Positions 1-6,252 of a DNA stretch of 14,935 nucleotides are shown in pieces. Within the stretch, counting starts at the first letter, position 1, and each line of letters begins with the position of its first letter. The DNA is taken from contig WHHJ01000049.1 in the NCBI GenBank assembly GCA_014872655.1, positions 1-14,935 of the forward strand, written 5' to 3'. A program made the translations under genes and the position numbers. Below the pieces are notes generated by a model. It worked only from the letters and a program-made list of their open reading frames with translations, was not told the origin of the DNA and did not search any database. Source of the stretch: Clostridia bacterium. Its GTDB lineage: Bacteria > Bacillota > Clostridia > Oscillospirales > UBA644.

Positions 1-591
1 GGCTATATCTCGTGGGCTAAGACCAACTATGGCGGCTATTCCTATGCCAATGCGGTAGAGTTCTCCACCATGCAGGCGGCACGGTTAGGTTGGGACAGCT
101 ATGGCGACACGCAATATCCCGCCCATGTGCTGCTGTATTATCCATACGGGAGGGCGTTCACAAGCGGCGGTAACCAGGCGATTGTGGAGGTCGCTTTGAC
201 ACAGCTCGGAAATGAGGGCGGTCAGCCTTATTGGAGTTGGTATGGCTTTGATGGGCGTGTGGAATGGTGTGCCTGCTTCGTATCGTGGTGTGCCGACCAG
301 TGTAGTTATATCGAAAGCGGGATTATCCCAAAATTCGCAGGCTGCGTGGACGGTGCAAATTGGTTTAAGGGTAACGGACAATGGAAAGACCGAAGCTATG
401 AGCCGTCGACAGGCGATATTATCTTTTTTGATTGGGAAGGCGACGGAGAAACCGACCATGTAGGCATTGTGGAGAAATGCGAAAACGGTGTCGTTTACAC
501 CGTGGAGGGTAACTCTGGCGACGCTTGCAGGCAAAAGCAATATACGGTTGGAAGCAGCTCCATCTATGGCTACGGCGTTCCTGCCTATTAA
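1..591 (+). CDS. CHAP-domain cell-wall hydrolase, C-terminal part (5' end outside window)
   Basis: The reading frame is open from base 1, so the gene starts upstream; 196 residues are visible. The last ~125 residues form a CHAP/NlpC-P60-like amidase or endopeptidase fold: the nucleophile is the Cys of an E-W-C-A-C-F motif (codon 268-270), the partner His is in T-D-H-V-G-I-V (codon 457-459), and a V-E-G-N-S-G segment follows. In Tn916/Tn1549-type elements such proteins are secreted or membrane-bound peptidoglycan hydrolases that open the wall for the mating channel; the missing N-terminus would carry the membrane anchor and often a lysozyme-like domain. It is GC-richer than the cargo genes downstream, as expected for the element backbone. 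It ends 27 bp before the stop codon of a convergent regulator. The family call is firm; the conjugative role is inferred from context. Confidence 0.88.
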   Translation, partial: GYISWAKTNYGGYSYANAVEFSTMQAARLGWDSYGDTQYPAHVLLYYPYGRAFTSGGNQAIVEVALTQLGNEGGQPYWSWYGFDGRVEWCACFVSWCADQCSYIESGIIPKFAGCVDGANWFKGNGQWKDRSYEPSTGDIIFFDWEGDGETDHVGIVEKCENGVVYTVEGNSGDACRQKQYTVGSSSIYGYGVPAY

Positions 592-604
592 GAATGGGCA
601 AAAG

Positions 605-637
605 AAAAGCCAGAGGTTTATTCCTCTGGCTCTTTTG
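605..637. terminator. Bidirectional rho-independent terminator
   Basis: Perfect 8-bp stem (609-616 GCCAGAGG with 623-630 CCTCTGGC), six-base loop, flanked by A-rich sequence on the left and TCTTTT on the right. It therefore has a U-tract in both directions. It lies between the CHAP gene and the convergent XRE gene; the XRE stop codon (618-620) sits in the loop. Confidence 0.85.
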
Positions 638-977
638 CCTTACATAGTCCGATAACAGTTGCTTCTATAACGGACAGTTCTTTATCGTCTAAATTGTCGA
701 GCTGTGCGTCTAAGCGTCTGCGGACGGAACTTTTCTTGACCTCATTATCTGGGAATATGTACTCGTCAACCGACACATCGAACATCGTAATAAGTTGGAT
801 AAATAGCTCGATACTTGGATACTGCCCCTCGTTTTCGATAGACTGAATATGTCTGGGAGCATAGCCGATTATTCCAGATAGTTGCTCCCTTGTCATCCCT
901 CTGGCTTCACGGGCTTTTTTGATAGCCTGTCCTATCGGAGTAAAATCGAAGTCAAAATTATTGTTCCTTTCGTCCAT
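618..977 (-). CDS. XRE-family transcriptional regulator, Tn916 Orf9-like
   Basis: 119 residues with an N-terminal helix-turn-helix of the Cro/C1 type (about residues 15-70; I-G-Q-A-I-K-K-A-R-E then M-T-R-E-Q-L) and a C-terminal tail of about 45 residues containing D-K-E-L-S-V-I-E-A. From memory, this layout and several motifs (T-R-E-Q, I-E-N-x-G-Q-x-P-S-I, V-S-V-D-E) match Orf9 of Tn916, a repressor of conjugation-control genes. A good ribosome site (AGGTGG) sits 7 bases before the ATG. In Tn916 orf9 is transcribed away from the adjacent sigma-like orf7; here the nearest sigma gene is over 10 kb away, across the cargo. Family call is strong; repressor function is inferred from homology. Confidence 0.88.
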   Translation of the reverse strand: MDERNNNFDFDFTPIGQAIKKAREARGMTREQLSGIIGYAPRHIQSIENEGQYPSIELFIQLITMFDVSVDEYIFPDNEVKKSSVRRRLDAQLDNLDDKELSVIEATVIGLCKAKEPEE

Positions 978-1051
978 TAGCTCACCACCTATTCTCTGAA
1001 AATTTTACTCTTATATTTTACAGAGATGCGGCTTCCAGTTAAACGATGTGA

Positions 1052-1097
1052 AATCTCTTGGTATAGGAAGTTTAATCTCTTGTAACAAGAGATTAAA
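1052..1097. promoter_or_regulatory. Perfect palindrome plus half-site: probable operator
   Basis: Arms 1071-1083 (TTTAATCTCTTGT) and 1085-1097 are perfect reverse complements around one central base. A further copy of the inner half, AATCTCTTG, lies at 1052-1060, exactly 22 bp (two helical turns) before the same half in the palindrome (1074-1082). It lies between the divergent XRE and AraC-type genes and ends 6 bp before a TTGACA. There is no U-tract, so a protein-binding site is more likely than a terminator. Which regulator binds is unknown. Confidence 0.6.
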
Positions 1098-1103
1098 GCA
1101 CGC

Positions 1104-1141
1104 TTGACATACTTGAAACTAATTTTTTATTCGGATAAACT
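1104..1141 (+). promoter_or_regulatory. Candidate promoter for the AraC-hydrolase-KTR operon
   Basis: Two -35-like hexamers are present: TTGACA at 1104-1109 and TTGAAA at 1113-1118. The second is 17 bp from TAAACT (1136-1141), a 4/6 match to the -10 consensus; the first has no good -10 at 16-18 bp. A weak -10 beside a palindrome fits a regulated promoter. The exact start site is uncertain. Confidence 0.4.
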
Positions 1142-1225
1142 ATAGATAAGTTTACAAAAGCGGACATGAAAAGCGAGGAAAATATGCTCGTATTCTTGTA
1201 TGCTTATATATGAGGAGGTAAGTAA

Positions 1226-2092
1226 ATGGAATGGTTGAAAAGACTTGGAGCAGCCATTGATTACATAGAGGAAAACTTAGACAAGGAAATATCCTATGAT
1301 GAAGCAGCTCATATAGCTTGTTGTTCAACATATTATTTTCAACGGATTTTTTCTTATGTATCAGGAGTGTCACTATCAGAGTACATACGCCGCCGTAAAA
1401 TGACACAGGCTGCATTTGAGTTACAAAGAACAGATAATAAGGTTATCGATGTTGCTCACAAATACGGGTATTCATCTCCAACATCCTTTAACCGTGCTTT
1501 TCAAAGCGTACACGGGATAGCACCTATAGCGGCAAAAAGTATGGGATGTACCTTGTGTGCATATCCATCAATCCAATTTTCTATAATAGTTTTGGGAGGC
1601 AGTGCAATGGCATATCACATTGAAGAAAAGAAAAGTATTCGCATTATAGGAATTAGAATACCTCTTGTTGAAGATGCAGAGGAAAATATGCGGAATGTTC
1701 CTGCGTTCTGGAAAAAGGCAGTATTGGATGGCAGTATCTCCAAATTAGCAGAGCTATCAAACAAAAATCCAGACGGCATTTTAGGAGTCAGCGTTTATAA
1801 TAATCCAGAGGATATATATTATTATATCGCTGTTTCGAGCAACATTCCCGTGCCAGAGGGAATGGTAGAATACATGATACCAGAGGGTATGTGGGTTGTT
1901 TTTGAAAACGACGGAGTATTTAAGGAAGATGTGCAGAGTGTTTTTCGCAGATTTTTGACAGAATTTCTACCGTTTTCTGGTTATGAATATGCAGGACTTC
2001 CAGATGTTGAAATATATCCAGTCTGCAAAGGACAGCCATCCAAAGGACATTCCGAGGTGTGGATTGCAATCAAAAAAGCAAAGGAGATTTAA
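1226..2092 (+). CDS. AraC-family regulator with C-terminal GyrI-like effector-binding domain
   Basis: 288 residues. The N-terminal ~105 residues hold the two helix-turn-helix motifs of the AraC/XylS family (first around L-S-Y-D-E-A-A-H-I-A, second around V-I-D-V-A-H-K-Y-G-Y, ending in F-N-R-A-F-Q-S-V-H-G). Residues ~125-288 match the GyrI/AraC-effector-binding fold, which in Rob/BmrR-type proteins binds amphipathic drugs or other small molecules. DNA-binding first, sensor last is the Rob-like arrangement. The start has AGGAGG at 1213-1218, seven bases before ATG. The next gene starts 2 bp after its stop, so it probably controls that gene in response to a small ligand. The ligand is unknown. 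It could also regulate itself through the palindrome upstream. Confidence 0.9.
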   Translation: MEWLKRLGAAIDYIEENLDKEISYDEAAHIACCSTYYFQRIFSYVSGVSLSEYIRRRKMTQAAFELQRTDNKVIDVAHKYGYSSPTSFNRAFQSVHGIAPIAAKSMGCTLCAYPSIQFSIIVLGGSAMAYHIEEKKSIRIIGIRIPLVEDAEENMRNVPAFWKKAVLDGSISKLAELSNKNPDGILGVSVYNNPEDIYYYIAVSSNIPVPEGMVEYMIPEGMWVVFENDGVFKEDVQSVFRRFLTEFLPFSGYEYAGLPDVEIYPVCKGQPSKGHSEVWIAIKKAKEI

Positions 2093-2094
2093 GT

Positions 2095-3144
2095 ATGTAT
2101 CATTTAAGATTAAAAGGCGACCATTATCAGATGGGCGTAAAAAGAGGAAACATATTTCAAAAAGCTCATATTTCCTTTCCACTCCAGTTGGATAATTTTC
2201 AATTGGAACACGGGAAACAAAGCGAAGAAATTTTAAGAAAGTTTTTCCCAGAGATATGTGAGGAAGTAAGAGGCGTAAGTGACGCCATTGGCACAGATTA
2301 TCTACACTTCATTTCTTGGATGTTGTGTATGGGCTGCTGTATGTATAACTTGGAGAACAACATCCCCGTTGAGGTTAGGGGCTGTACTGCTTTTGCATAT
2401 TCAAGCAATGGCAGAACAATATACGGTAGAAATAATGACTTACCACCTTATCTGCGTGAAGGAAGCAAAAGTGAAATCTATGCACCGAAAAATGGAAACA
2501 GGTTCAATATCACTACTTCCTCTTTCATTAACGGCGAAGAAGGAGTGAATGAACACGGATTTGCTGTAGCAATGACTTTTGTAATGACCGACCTTGAAAA
2601 GATAAAAGCAGGTTTCAATTCTTGCTTTATTGTAAGATATTTGCTTGAAAAGGCAGATAATACCGAACAGGCGGTTTCCCTTCTTATGGGCTTGCCAGTA
2701 TCTTCTAACTGCAATATTTTACTTGCAGATAAAAAAGGCAATATGGTAGTGGTTGAATGTACGCCAATTCTCAAAAAAGTTCGGGCGGCAGAAATTTTTG
2801 AAAATGGCAGTATTGTTTGTACTGTTAATAGTTTTACATCTGATGAGATGAAACCATATGACGATGCAAAAGGAAATGATTATGACTCGCACAGGCGTTA
2901 CAGGACAGTATTAGACAGCTTTTCTTCGGAACGCATAAAAGATGAATACATTGAAACTACCGAACATCTCTTAAAAGGTGATTATGGGTTTATGTGCCAA
3001 TATGATGATGAGCCAGATTTTGAAACAGTTTGGAGTTCAATATTTGATTTAGACAGCTTAGTAATCTATCGTGCAGAGGGTGACCCCAGAAAAAAGAAAT
3101 TTGTTACAGATAATCGGTTACATGACCTTATAAGGCGAGGATAA
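2095..3144 (+). CDS. C45-family autoproteolytic acyltransferase/amide hydrolase (penicillin acyltransferase-like)
   Basis: 349 residues, taking the ATG at 2095 (AAGGAG at 2081-2086) rather than in-frame codons inside the preceding gene. It has the N-terminal-nucleophile hydrolase signature of acyl-CoA:6-aminopenicillanate acyltransferase and linear-amide hydrolases: R-G-C-T-A-F with predicted nucleophile Cys97, exposed by self-cleavage between Gly96 and Cys97, followed by G-R-N-N-D (111-115), then N-E-H-G-F-A-V and S-N-C-N-I-L-L-A-D. There is no signal peptide, so it should be cytoplasmic. Family members cut or transfer acyl groups on amide bonds (penicillins, bile-salt-like amides, N-acyl amino acids), but the sequence does not reveal the substrate. 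It is coupled to the AraC/GyrI regulator (2-bp gap) and to the KTR mini-gene (1-bp gap). Detoxification of an amide compound is an inference. Confidence 0.85.
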   Translation: MYHLRLKGDHYQMGVKRGNIFQKAHISFPLQLDNFQLEHGKQSEEILRKFFPEICEEVRGVSDAIGTDYLHFISWMLCMGCCMYNLENNIPVEVRGCTAFAYSSNGRTIYGRNNDLPPYLREGSKSEIYAPKNGNRFNITTSSFINGEEGVNEHGFAVAMTFVMTDLEKIKAGFNSCFIVRYLLEKADNTEQAVSLLMGLPVSSNCNILLADKKGNMVVVECTPILKKVRAAEIFENGSIVCTVNSFTSDEMKPYDDAKGNDYDSHRRYRTVLDSFSSERIKDEYIETTEHLLKGDYGFMCQYDDEPDFETVWSSIFDLDSLVIYRAEGDPRKKKFVTDNRLHDLIRRG

Positions 3145-3145
3145 T

Positions 3146-3340
3146 ATGCTGAGTATAAATTCCCAATGGATTTTATGTCCTCTTTGTGGGAACAAAACCC
3201 GAAACAAAATCAGAGAAGACACAGTTTTGAAAAACTATCCTCTTTACTGCCCGAAATGTAGACAGGAAACTTTAATTGAAGTCGAGAATTTACAAGTAAC
3301 CGTCATCAAAGAGCCAGACGCACAGACGCAGAGCCGATGA
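3146..3340 (+). CDS. Cysteine-rich KTR-domain protein, copy 1
   Basis: 64 residues with two CxxC knuckles (C11-x2-C14 in C-P-L-C-G-N-K-T-R and C35-x2-C38 in Y-C-P-K-C), a likely zinc ribbon. This small family is common in Tn916-like and related elements beside cargo genes; its function is not known to me. It starts 1 bp after the hydrolase stop, with a GGCGAGG ribosome site inside the end of that gene. It ends in K-E-P-D-A-Q-T-Q-S-R, its TGA lying inside the stem of the following terminator. A near copy is at 10675-10845. Confidence 0.85.
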   Translation: MLSINSQWILCPLCGNKTRNKIREDTVLKNYPLYCPKCRQETLIEVENLQVTVIKEPDAQTQSR

Positions 3341-3371
3341 ACTTGAGAAAGCTTTCACAGTTCATCGGCTC
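3146..3371 (+). repeat. KTR gene-terminator unit, copy 1 of a direct repeat
   Basis: This unit recurs at 10675-10892 in the same orientation. Over the last ~45 bases before and into the hairpin (3300-3343 versus 10820-10863) the two copies differ at only one base; the coding parts are similar but more diverged, especially at the N-terminus. The two copies bracket about 7.3 kb holding the MATE/PadR and ABC/two-component modules. Confidence 0.8.
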
Positions 3372-3384
3372 TGTTACTACTTTT
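3331..3384 (+). terminator. Rho-independent terminator after KTR copy 1
   Basis: Perfect 13-bp stem: 3331-3343 (GAGCCGATGAACT) with 3359-3371 (AGTTCATCGGCTC), 15-base loop containing GAAAGCTTTC, then TGTTACTACTTTT. The U-tract is interrupted. It also separates the convergent MATE gene, but on that strand it lacks a clear U-tract. Confidence 0.8.
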
Positions 3385-3394
3385 ATGCTTGATT

Positions 3395-4786
3395 TTATTG
3401 CCTGTCACAGGGGATAGAAGCTGTTATCTTCATTTTCTGTTCGGCAACAGCTAAACTTCTATGCAAAGGGATTGCCATAAATACTGTAATAAGTGCAGAG
3501 AGAACATCGGCAATCGGCTGTGCATATAAAATACCGTTTAATCCCCATATAAATGGAAAAATTAAGATAACGGGAATGAAGCAGATACCTTGTCGGCAAG
3601 CTCCAAGAATAAACCCTTCTTTTCCTTTTCCAAGAGCAAGGAATAAAGAGGAATATACCGTGTAGTATCCAAACAGCATAAATGTAATACCGTTTACTCT
3701 TAAAGAGGAAGCTCCAATGTGAATCATTTCTGTGTTTCCAGTTGTAAACTGTGAAACAATGGTCGTAGAAAACAGACTGAATAATAAACCTACGATCACA
3801 CAAAAAATAGTTGACCATAAGATGGAAATTTTGATTGCAGTACGCAGACGATCAAATTTTTTCGCCCCATAACTGTAACCTGCAATCGGTTGAAAACCTT
3901 TGATAAAACCAAATACTGTTAAGCTGCCCATAGATATAAGACGGGTAACAACGCCCATTCCCGCTATGGCTGAATCGCCGTAATTACCAGCGGCATTGTT
4001 TATTAGAGAGATAGAAATACTTGTTAATAATTGAAATACAAGTGTCGGAACGCCAATTTTGAAAATTTCAGATAGAATTTCTTTAGAAAAGGTACAGTCC
4101 TTTATTCTAAACTGAAAAGCACTTTTTTGTCTGAAAATATAAAACAGATACACAAGAGTAGATACTACCTGAGAAATTGCTGTGGCAATAGCAGCTCCTG
4201 CAACACCAAAATTAAAAGTGTATATAAATAATGGATCTAACCCGATATTGAGGACTGCACCTAACAACAAGGCACACATTGTAGTTTTTGCTGCTCCTTC
4301 ACTTGTCACGATATTGTTCATTGTGACATTAAAAACATTGAAAATGCAAGAAACAATGTAAATACCGGCATAGGTAGCCGCATAAGGAAGGACACTTTCT
4401 GTTGCACCTAAAAGTCTTAGAATGGGGTTCAAAAAGAGGATTGATAAAACAATCATAATTGCACCGACAACAAGACTGCTATATAGTGCAGTGCTTGCCA
4501 CTTTGTTTGCCTGATCCTTATTTCTTTGTCCTAACAGTCGAGAAATGTAGGATGCTGCCCCATTGCCAAAAAGTAATCCTAAGCCGACGACTACTTGACC
4601 GAGAGGATACACAACCGAGATGGCAGCCATTTGACTTTCGCCTAAGCCACCTACAAAATAGGCATCAACAAGATTGTACAAGGCGTTGATGAGCATACCA
4701 ATCATTGTTGGAATACCCATAGCTAAAAGGGCTTTTGGAATTGGAGCATTGCCCAATAACTCCAATTTTCTGTTTTGATTGTCCAT
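3395..4786 (-). CDS. MATE-family multidrug efflux transporter
   Basis: 463 residues from the ATG at 4786, preceded by AAAGGAG 10 bases upstream; an earlier TTG (4813) is rejected because that ribosome site would lie inside the gene. About 12 hydrophobic segments in two six-helix halves are typical of the multidrug and toxin extrusion family (usual length ~450). The N-terminus L-G-N-A-P-I-P-K-A-L-L-A-M-G-I-P-T-M and the first helix I-N-A-L-Y-N-L-V-D-A-Y-F-V-G resemble the MepA/DinF-like branch. These pumps use Na+ or H+ gradients to export cationic drugs from the cytoplasm. It diverges from a PadR regulator with two shared dyads between them, so it is probably repressed by PadR and induced by a substrate. 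The substrate cannot be read from sequence. Confidence 0.93.
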   Translation of the reverse strand: MDNQNRKLELLGNAPIPKALLAMGIPTMIGMLINALYNLVDAYFVGGLGESQMAAISVVYPLGQVVVGLGLLFGNGAASYISRLLGQRNKDQANKVASTALYSSLVVGAIMIVLSILFLNPILRLLGATESVLPYAATYAGIYIVSCIFNVFNVTMNNIVTSEGAAKTTMCALLLGAVLNIGLDPLFIYTFNFGVAGAAIATAISQVVSTLVYLFYIFRQKSAFQFRIKDCTFSKEILSEIFKIGVPTLVFQLLTSISISLINNAAGNYGDSAIAGMGVVTRLISMGSLTVFGFIKGFQPIAGYSYGAKKFDRLRTAIKISILWSTIFCVIVGLLFSLFSTTIVSQFTTGNTEMIHIGASSLRVNGITFMLFGYYTVYSSLFLALGKGKEGFILGACRQGICFIPVILIFPFIWGLNGILYAQPIADVLSALITVFMAIPLHRSLAVAEQKMKITASIPCDRQ

Positions 4787-4828
4787 AGTGTTCTTTCTCC
4801 TTTCACTTGACAAATAGAATAAAATATA

Positions 4829-4847
4829 CTACTATAAATTATAGGAG
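4829..4847. promoter_or_regulatory. Operator dyad 1 (MATE side)
   Basis: CTACTATAA-A-TTATAGGAG: the same 19-bp dyad as at 4867-4885, with one mismatch in the right arm. It contains TATAAT on the minus strand (4843-4838), a perfect -10 for the MATE gene, so binding here should block that promoter. The matching -35 on that strand is poor. Confidence 0.65.
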
Positions 4848-4876
4848 TTGAAACGCAAGTGGTATTCTACTATAAT
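4848..4876 (+). promoter_or_regulatory. Promoter of the PadR gene
   Basis: TTGAAA (4848-4853), 17-bp spacer, TATAAT (4871-4876), close to consensus. The -10 lies inside operator dyad 2. Confidence 0.8.
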
Positions 4877-4885
4877 TTATAGTAG
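4867..4885. promoter_or_regulatory. Operator dyad 2 (PadR side)
   Basis: CTACTATAA-T-TTATAGTAG, perfect 9-bp arms around one base. Its centre is 38 bp from that of dyad 1. It covers the -10 of the PadR promoter, which suggests autorepression. The dyad is not the ATGT-N8-ACAT type known for some PadR proteins. Confidence 0.7.
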
Positions 4886-4914
4886 TTGTCAAGAGAGTAA
4901 AGGAGGAAATTGAT

Positions 4915-5445
4915 ATGGCGACCATTGACTTAATTGTTTTGGGAATGTTAAAGAAAGAACCTCTGAGTGCGTATGACCTTCAAAAGTTGGTAGAGTACCG
5001 CAATATTTCAAAATGGGTAAAAATTAGTACCCCGTCTATTTATAAAAAGGTTATCCAGTTGGAGGAAAAAGGATATATTTCAAGTCATATAGAAAAAGAG
5101 GGTAAAATGCCAGAAAAATCAGTGTATTCTTTAACTGAAAAAGGGAAACAGCAGTTTGAAAAATTGATGCTTGAAATATCCTGTAAGCCGATAAACATTT
5201 TTTTGGATTTTAATGCTGTCATTGTAAATCTGGACAGTATGTCCAGAGAAAGACAGCAAGAATGTCTGGATAATATTGAGAGCAGTATGGAGGTATTGAA
5301 AAAATATCTGGAAGAAAATATTGCTTTGAAAAAGAGTAAAGAAGATATTCCTGTTACGGGTATGGCAGTTTTACGGCAACAATACACATTGGCAGAGGCA
5401 ATAGAGGAGTGGATTGCTTCATTAAAAAAAGAAATCAATTCGTAA
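4915..5445 (+). CDS. PadR-family transcriptional regulator
   Basis: 176 residues. The N-terminal winged helix (about residues 5-85: L-I-V-L-G-M-L-K-K-E-P-L-S-A-Y-D-L, then S-I-Y-K-K-V-I-Q-L-E-E-K-G-Y-I, with a wing ending Y-S-L-T-E-K-G) is the PadR fold. The C-terminal ~90 residues are helical and fit the dimerisation or ligand domain of the longer PadR subfamily. AAAGGAGG at 4899-4906 gives a strong start. It diverges from the MATE pump, and PadR/pump pairs often form drug-responsive switches; the twin dyads in the gap support local control. The ligand is unknown. Confidence 0.9.
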   Translation: MATIDLIVLGMLKKEPLSAYDLQKLVEYRNISKWVKISTPSIYKKVIQLEEKGYISSHIEKEGKMPEKSVYSLTEKGKQQFEKLMLEISCKPINIFLDFNAVIVNLDSMSRERQQECLDNIESSMEVLKKYLEENIALKKSKEDIPVTGMAVLRQQYTLAEAIEEWIASLKKEINS

Positions 5446-5490
5446 AAGTGCATGGTAGGAACAAAAGAAATGCTGTTATTTTTTAGTTTG

Positions 5491-5526
5491 GATTGTAATG
5501 AGATTGTAAGAAGTGGTTGCTATACT
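5491..5526 (+). promoter_or_regulatory. Probable response-regulator site and promoter of the ABC/two-component operon
   Basis: GATTGTAA occurs at 5491-5498 and again at 5502-5509, an exact 11-bp spacing (one helical turn) typical of tandem OmpR-family sites. TATACT at 5521-5526 is a 5/6 match to a -10 box, and there is no consensus -35 at 17 bp, as expected for an activator-dependent promoter. The repeats occupy the -35 region. The likely binder is the response regulator at 8886-9551. Confidence 0.6.
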
Positions 5527-5565
5527 GAATTTACAAAATAAAAACAGAAATTTGGAGGTTTTAAT

Positions 5566-6252
5566 ATGGCAATACTTGAAACAAAAGATTTACGAAAGAT
5601 ATACGGAAGCGGAGAAAACGAAGTCCATGCTTTGGATGGGGTATCCATTTCCGTAGAGGAAGGCGAATTTGTTGCTGTTATCGGTACATCGGGCAGCGGT
5701 AAATCTACACTACTCAACATGATTGGTGGGTTAGACCGTCCTACTTCTGGTAGTGTTACTATCCGAGGAAAAGAACTGTTGAAAATGAAAGACGAGGAAC
5801 TGACGATTTTTAGGCGTCGAAACATTGGCTTTGTTTTTCAGAATTATAATCTGCTTCCTGTTCTTAATGTGTATGAGAACATTGTGTACCCTATTGAGAT
5901 CGATGGTGGCAAGACCGATACAAGATTTGTAAAAGAGATTATCCATACTCTTGGCTTGGAACAAAAGCTTAAGAATATGCCGAATAATCTTTCAGGTGGT
6001 CAGCAGCAGAGGGTTGCGATTGCCCGTGCCCTTGCGACAAAGCCTGCCATTATCCTTGCCGATGAGCCGACTGGAAATTTGGACTCAAAAACAAGTATGG
6101 ATGTTATTTTGCTGATGCAGTCGATTAGCCGTCAGTTCCACCAAACCACCATTATGATCACGCACAATGAGGAAATCGCTCAAATGGCAGACCGCACAAT
6201 CCGCATTGAGGATGGCAAGGTTGTTTCGGGAGGTGTCAGATATGCACGCTAA
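5566..6252 (+). CDS. ABC transporter ATP-binding protein (MacB/LolD/BceA-like)
   Basis: 228 residues, a single complete nucleotide-binding domain: Walker A G-T-S-G-S-G-K-S-T (40-48), Q-loop Gln92, signature L-S-G-G-Q-Q-Q-R (142-149), Walker B I-I-L-A-D-E (162-167), switch His200. The MacB-type marks H-A-L-D-G-V and G-N-L-D-S-K are present. It should power the FtsX-like permease encoded next, with which it overlaps by 11 bp. GGAGG at 5553-5557 precedes the ATG by 8 bases. Systems of this class coupled to two-component regulators usually act in resistance to or export of antimicrobial peptides; the substrate is not known. Confidence 0.95.
   Translation: MAILETKDLRKIYGSGENEVHALDGVSISVEEGEFVAVIGTSGSGKSTLLNMIGGLDRPTSGSVTIRGKELLKMKDEELTIFRRRNIGFVFQNYNLLPVLNVYENIVYPIEIDGGKTDTRFVKEIIHTLGLEQKLKNMPNNLSGGQQQRVAIARALATKPAIILADEPTGNLDSKTSMDVILLMQSISRQFHQTTIMITHNEEIAQMADRTIRIEDGKVVSGGVRYAR

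Noticed and set aside
85..540. Long minus-strand ORF opposite the CHAP gene
   Set aside because: It is a shadow of the GC-richer CHAP coding frame; no motif and no ribosome site.
2059..2094. Longer start for the C45 hydrolase
   Set aside because: It would overlap the AraC gene and lie before the AAGGAG that serves the ATG at 2095.
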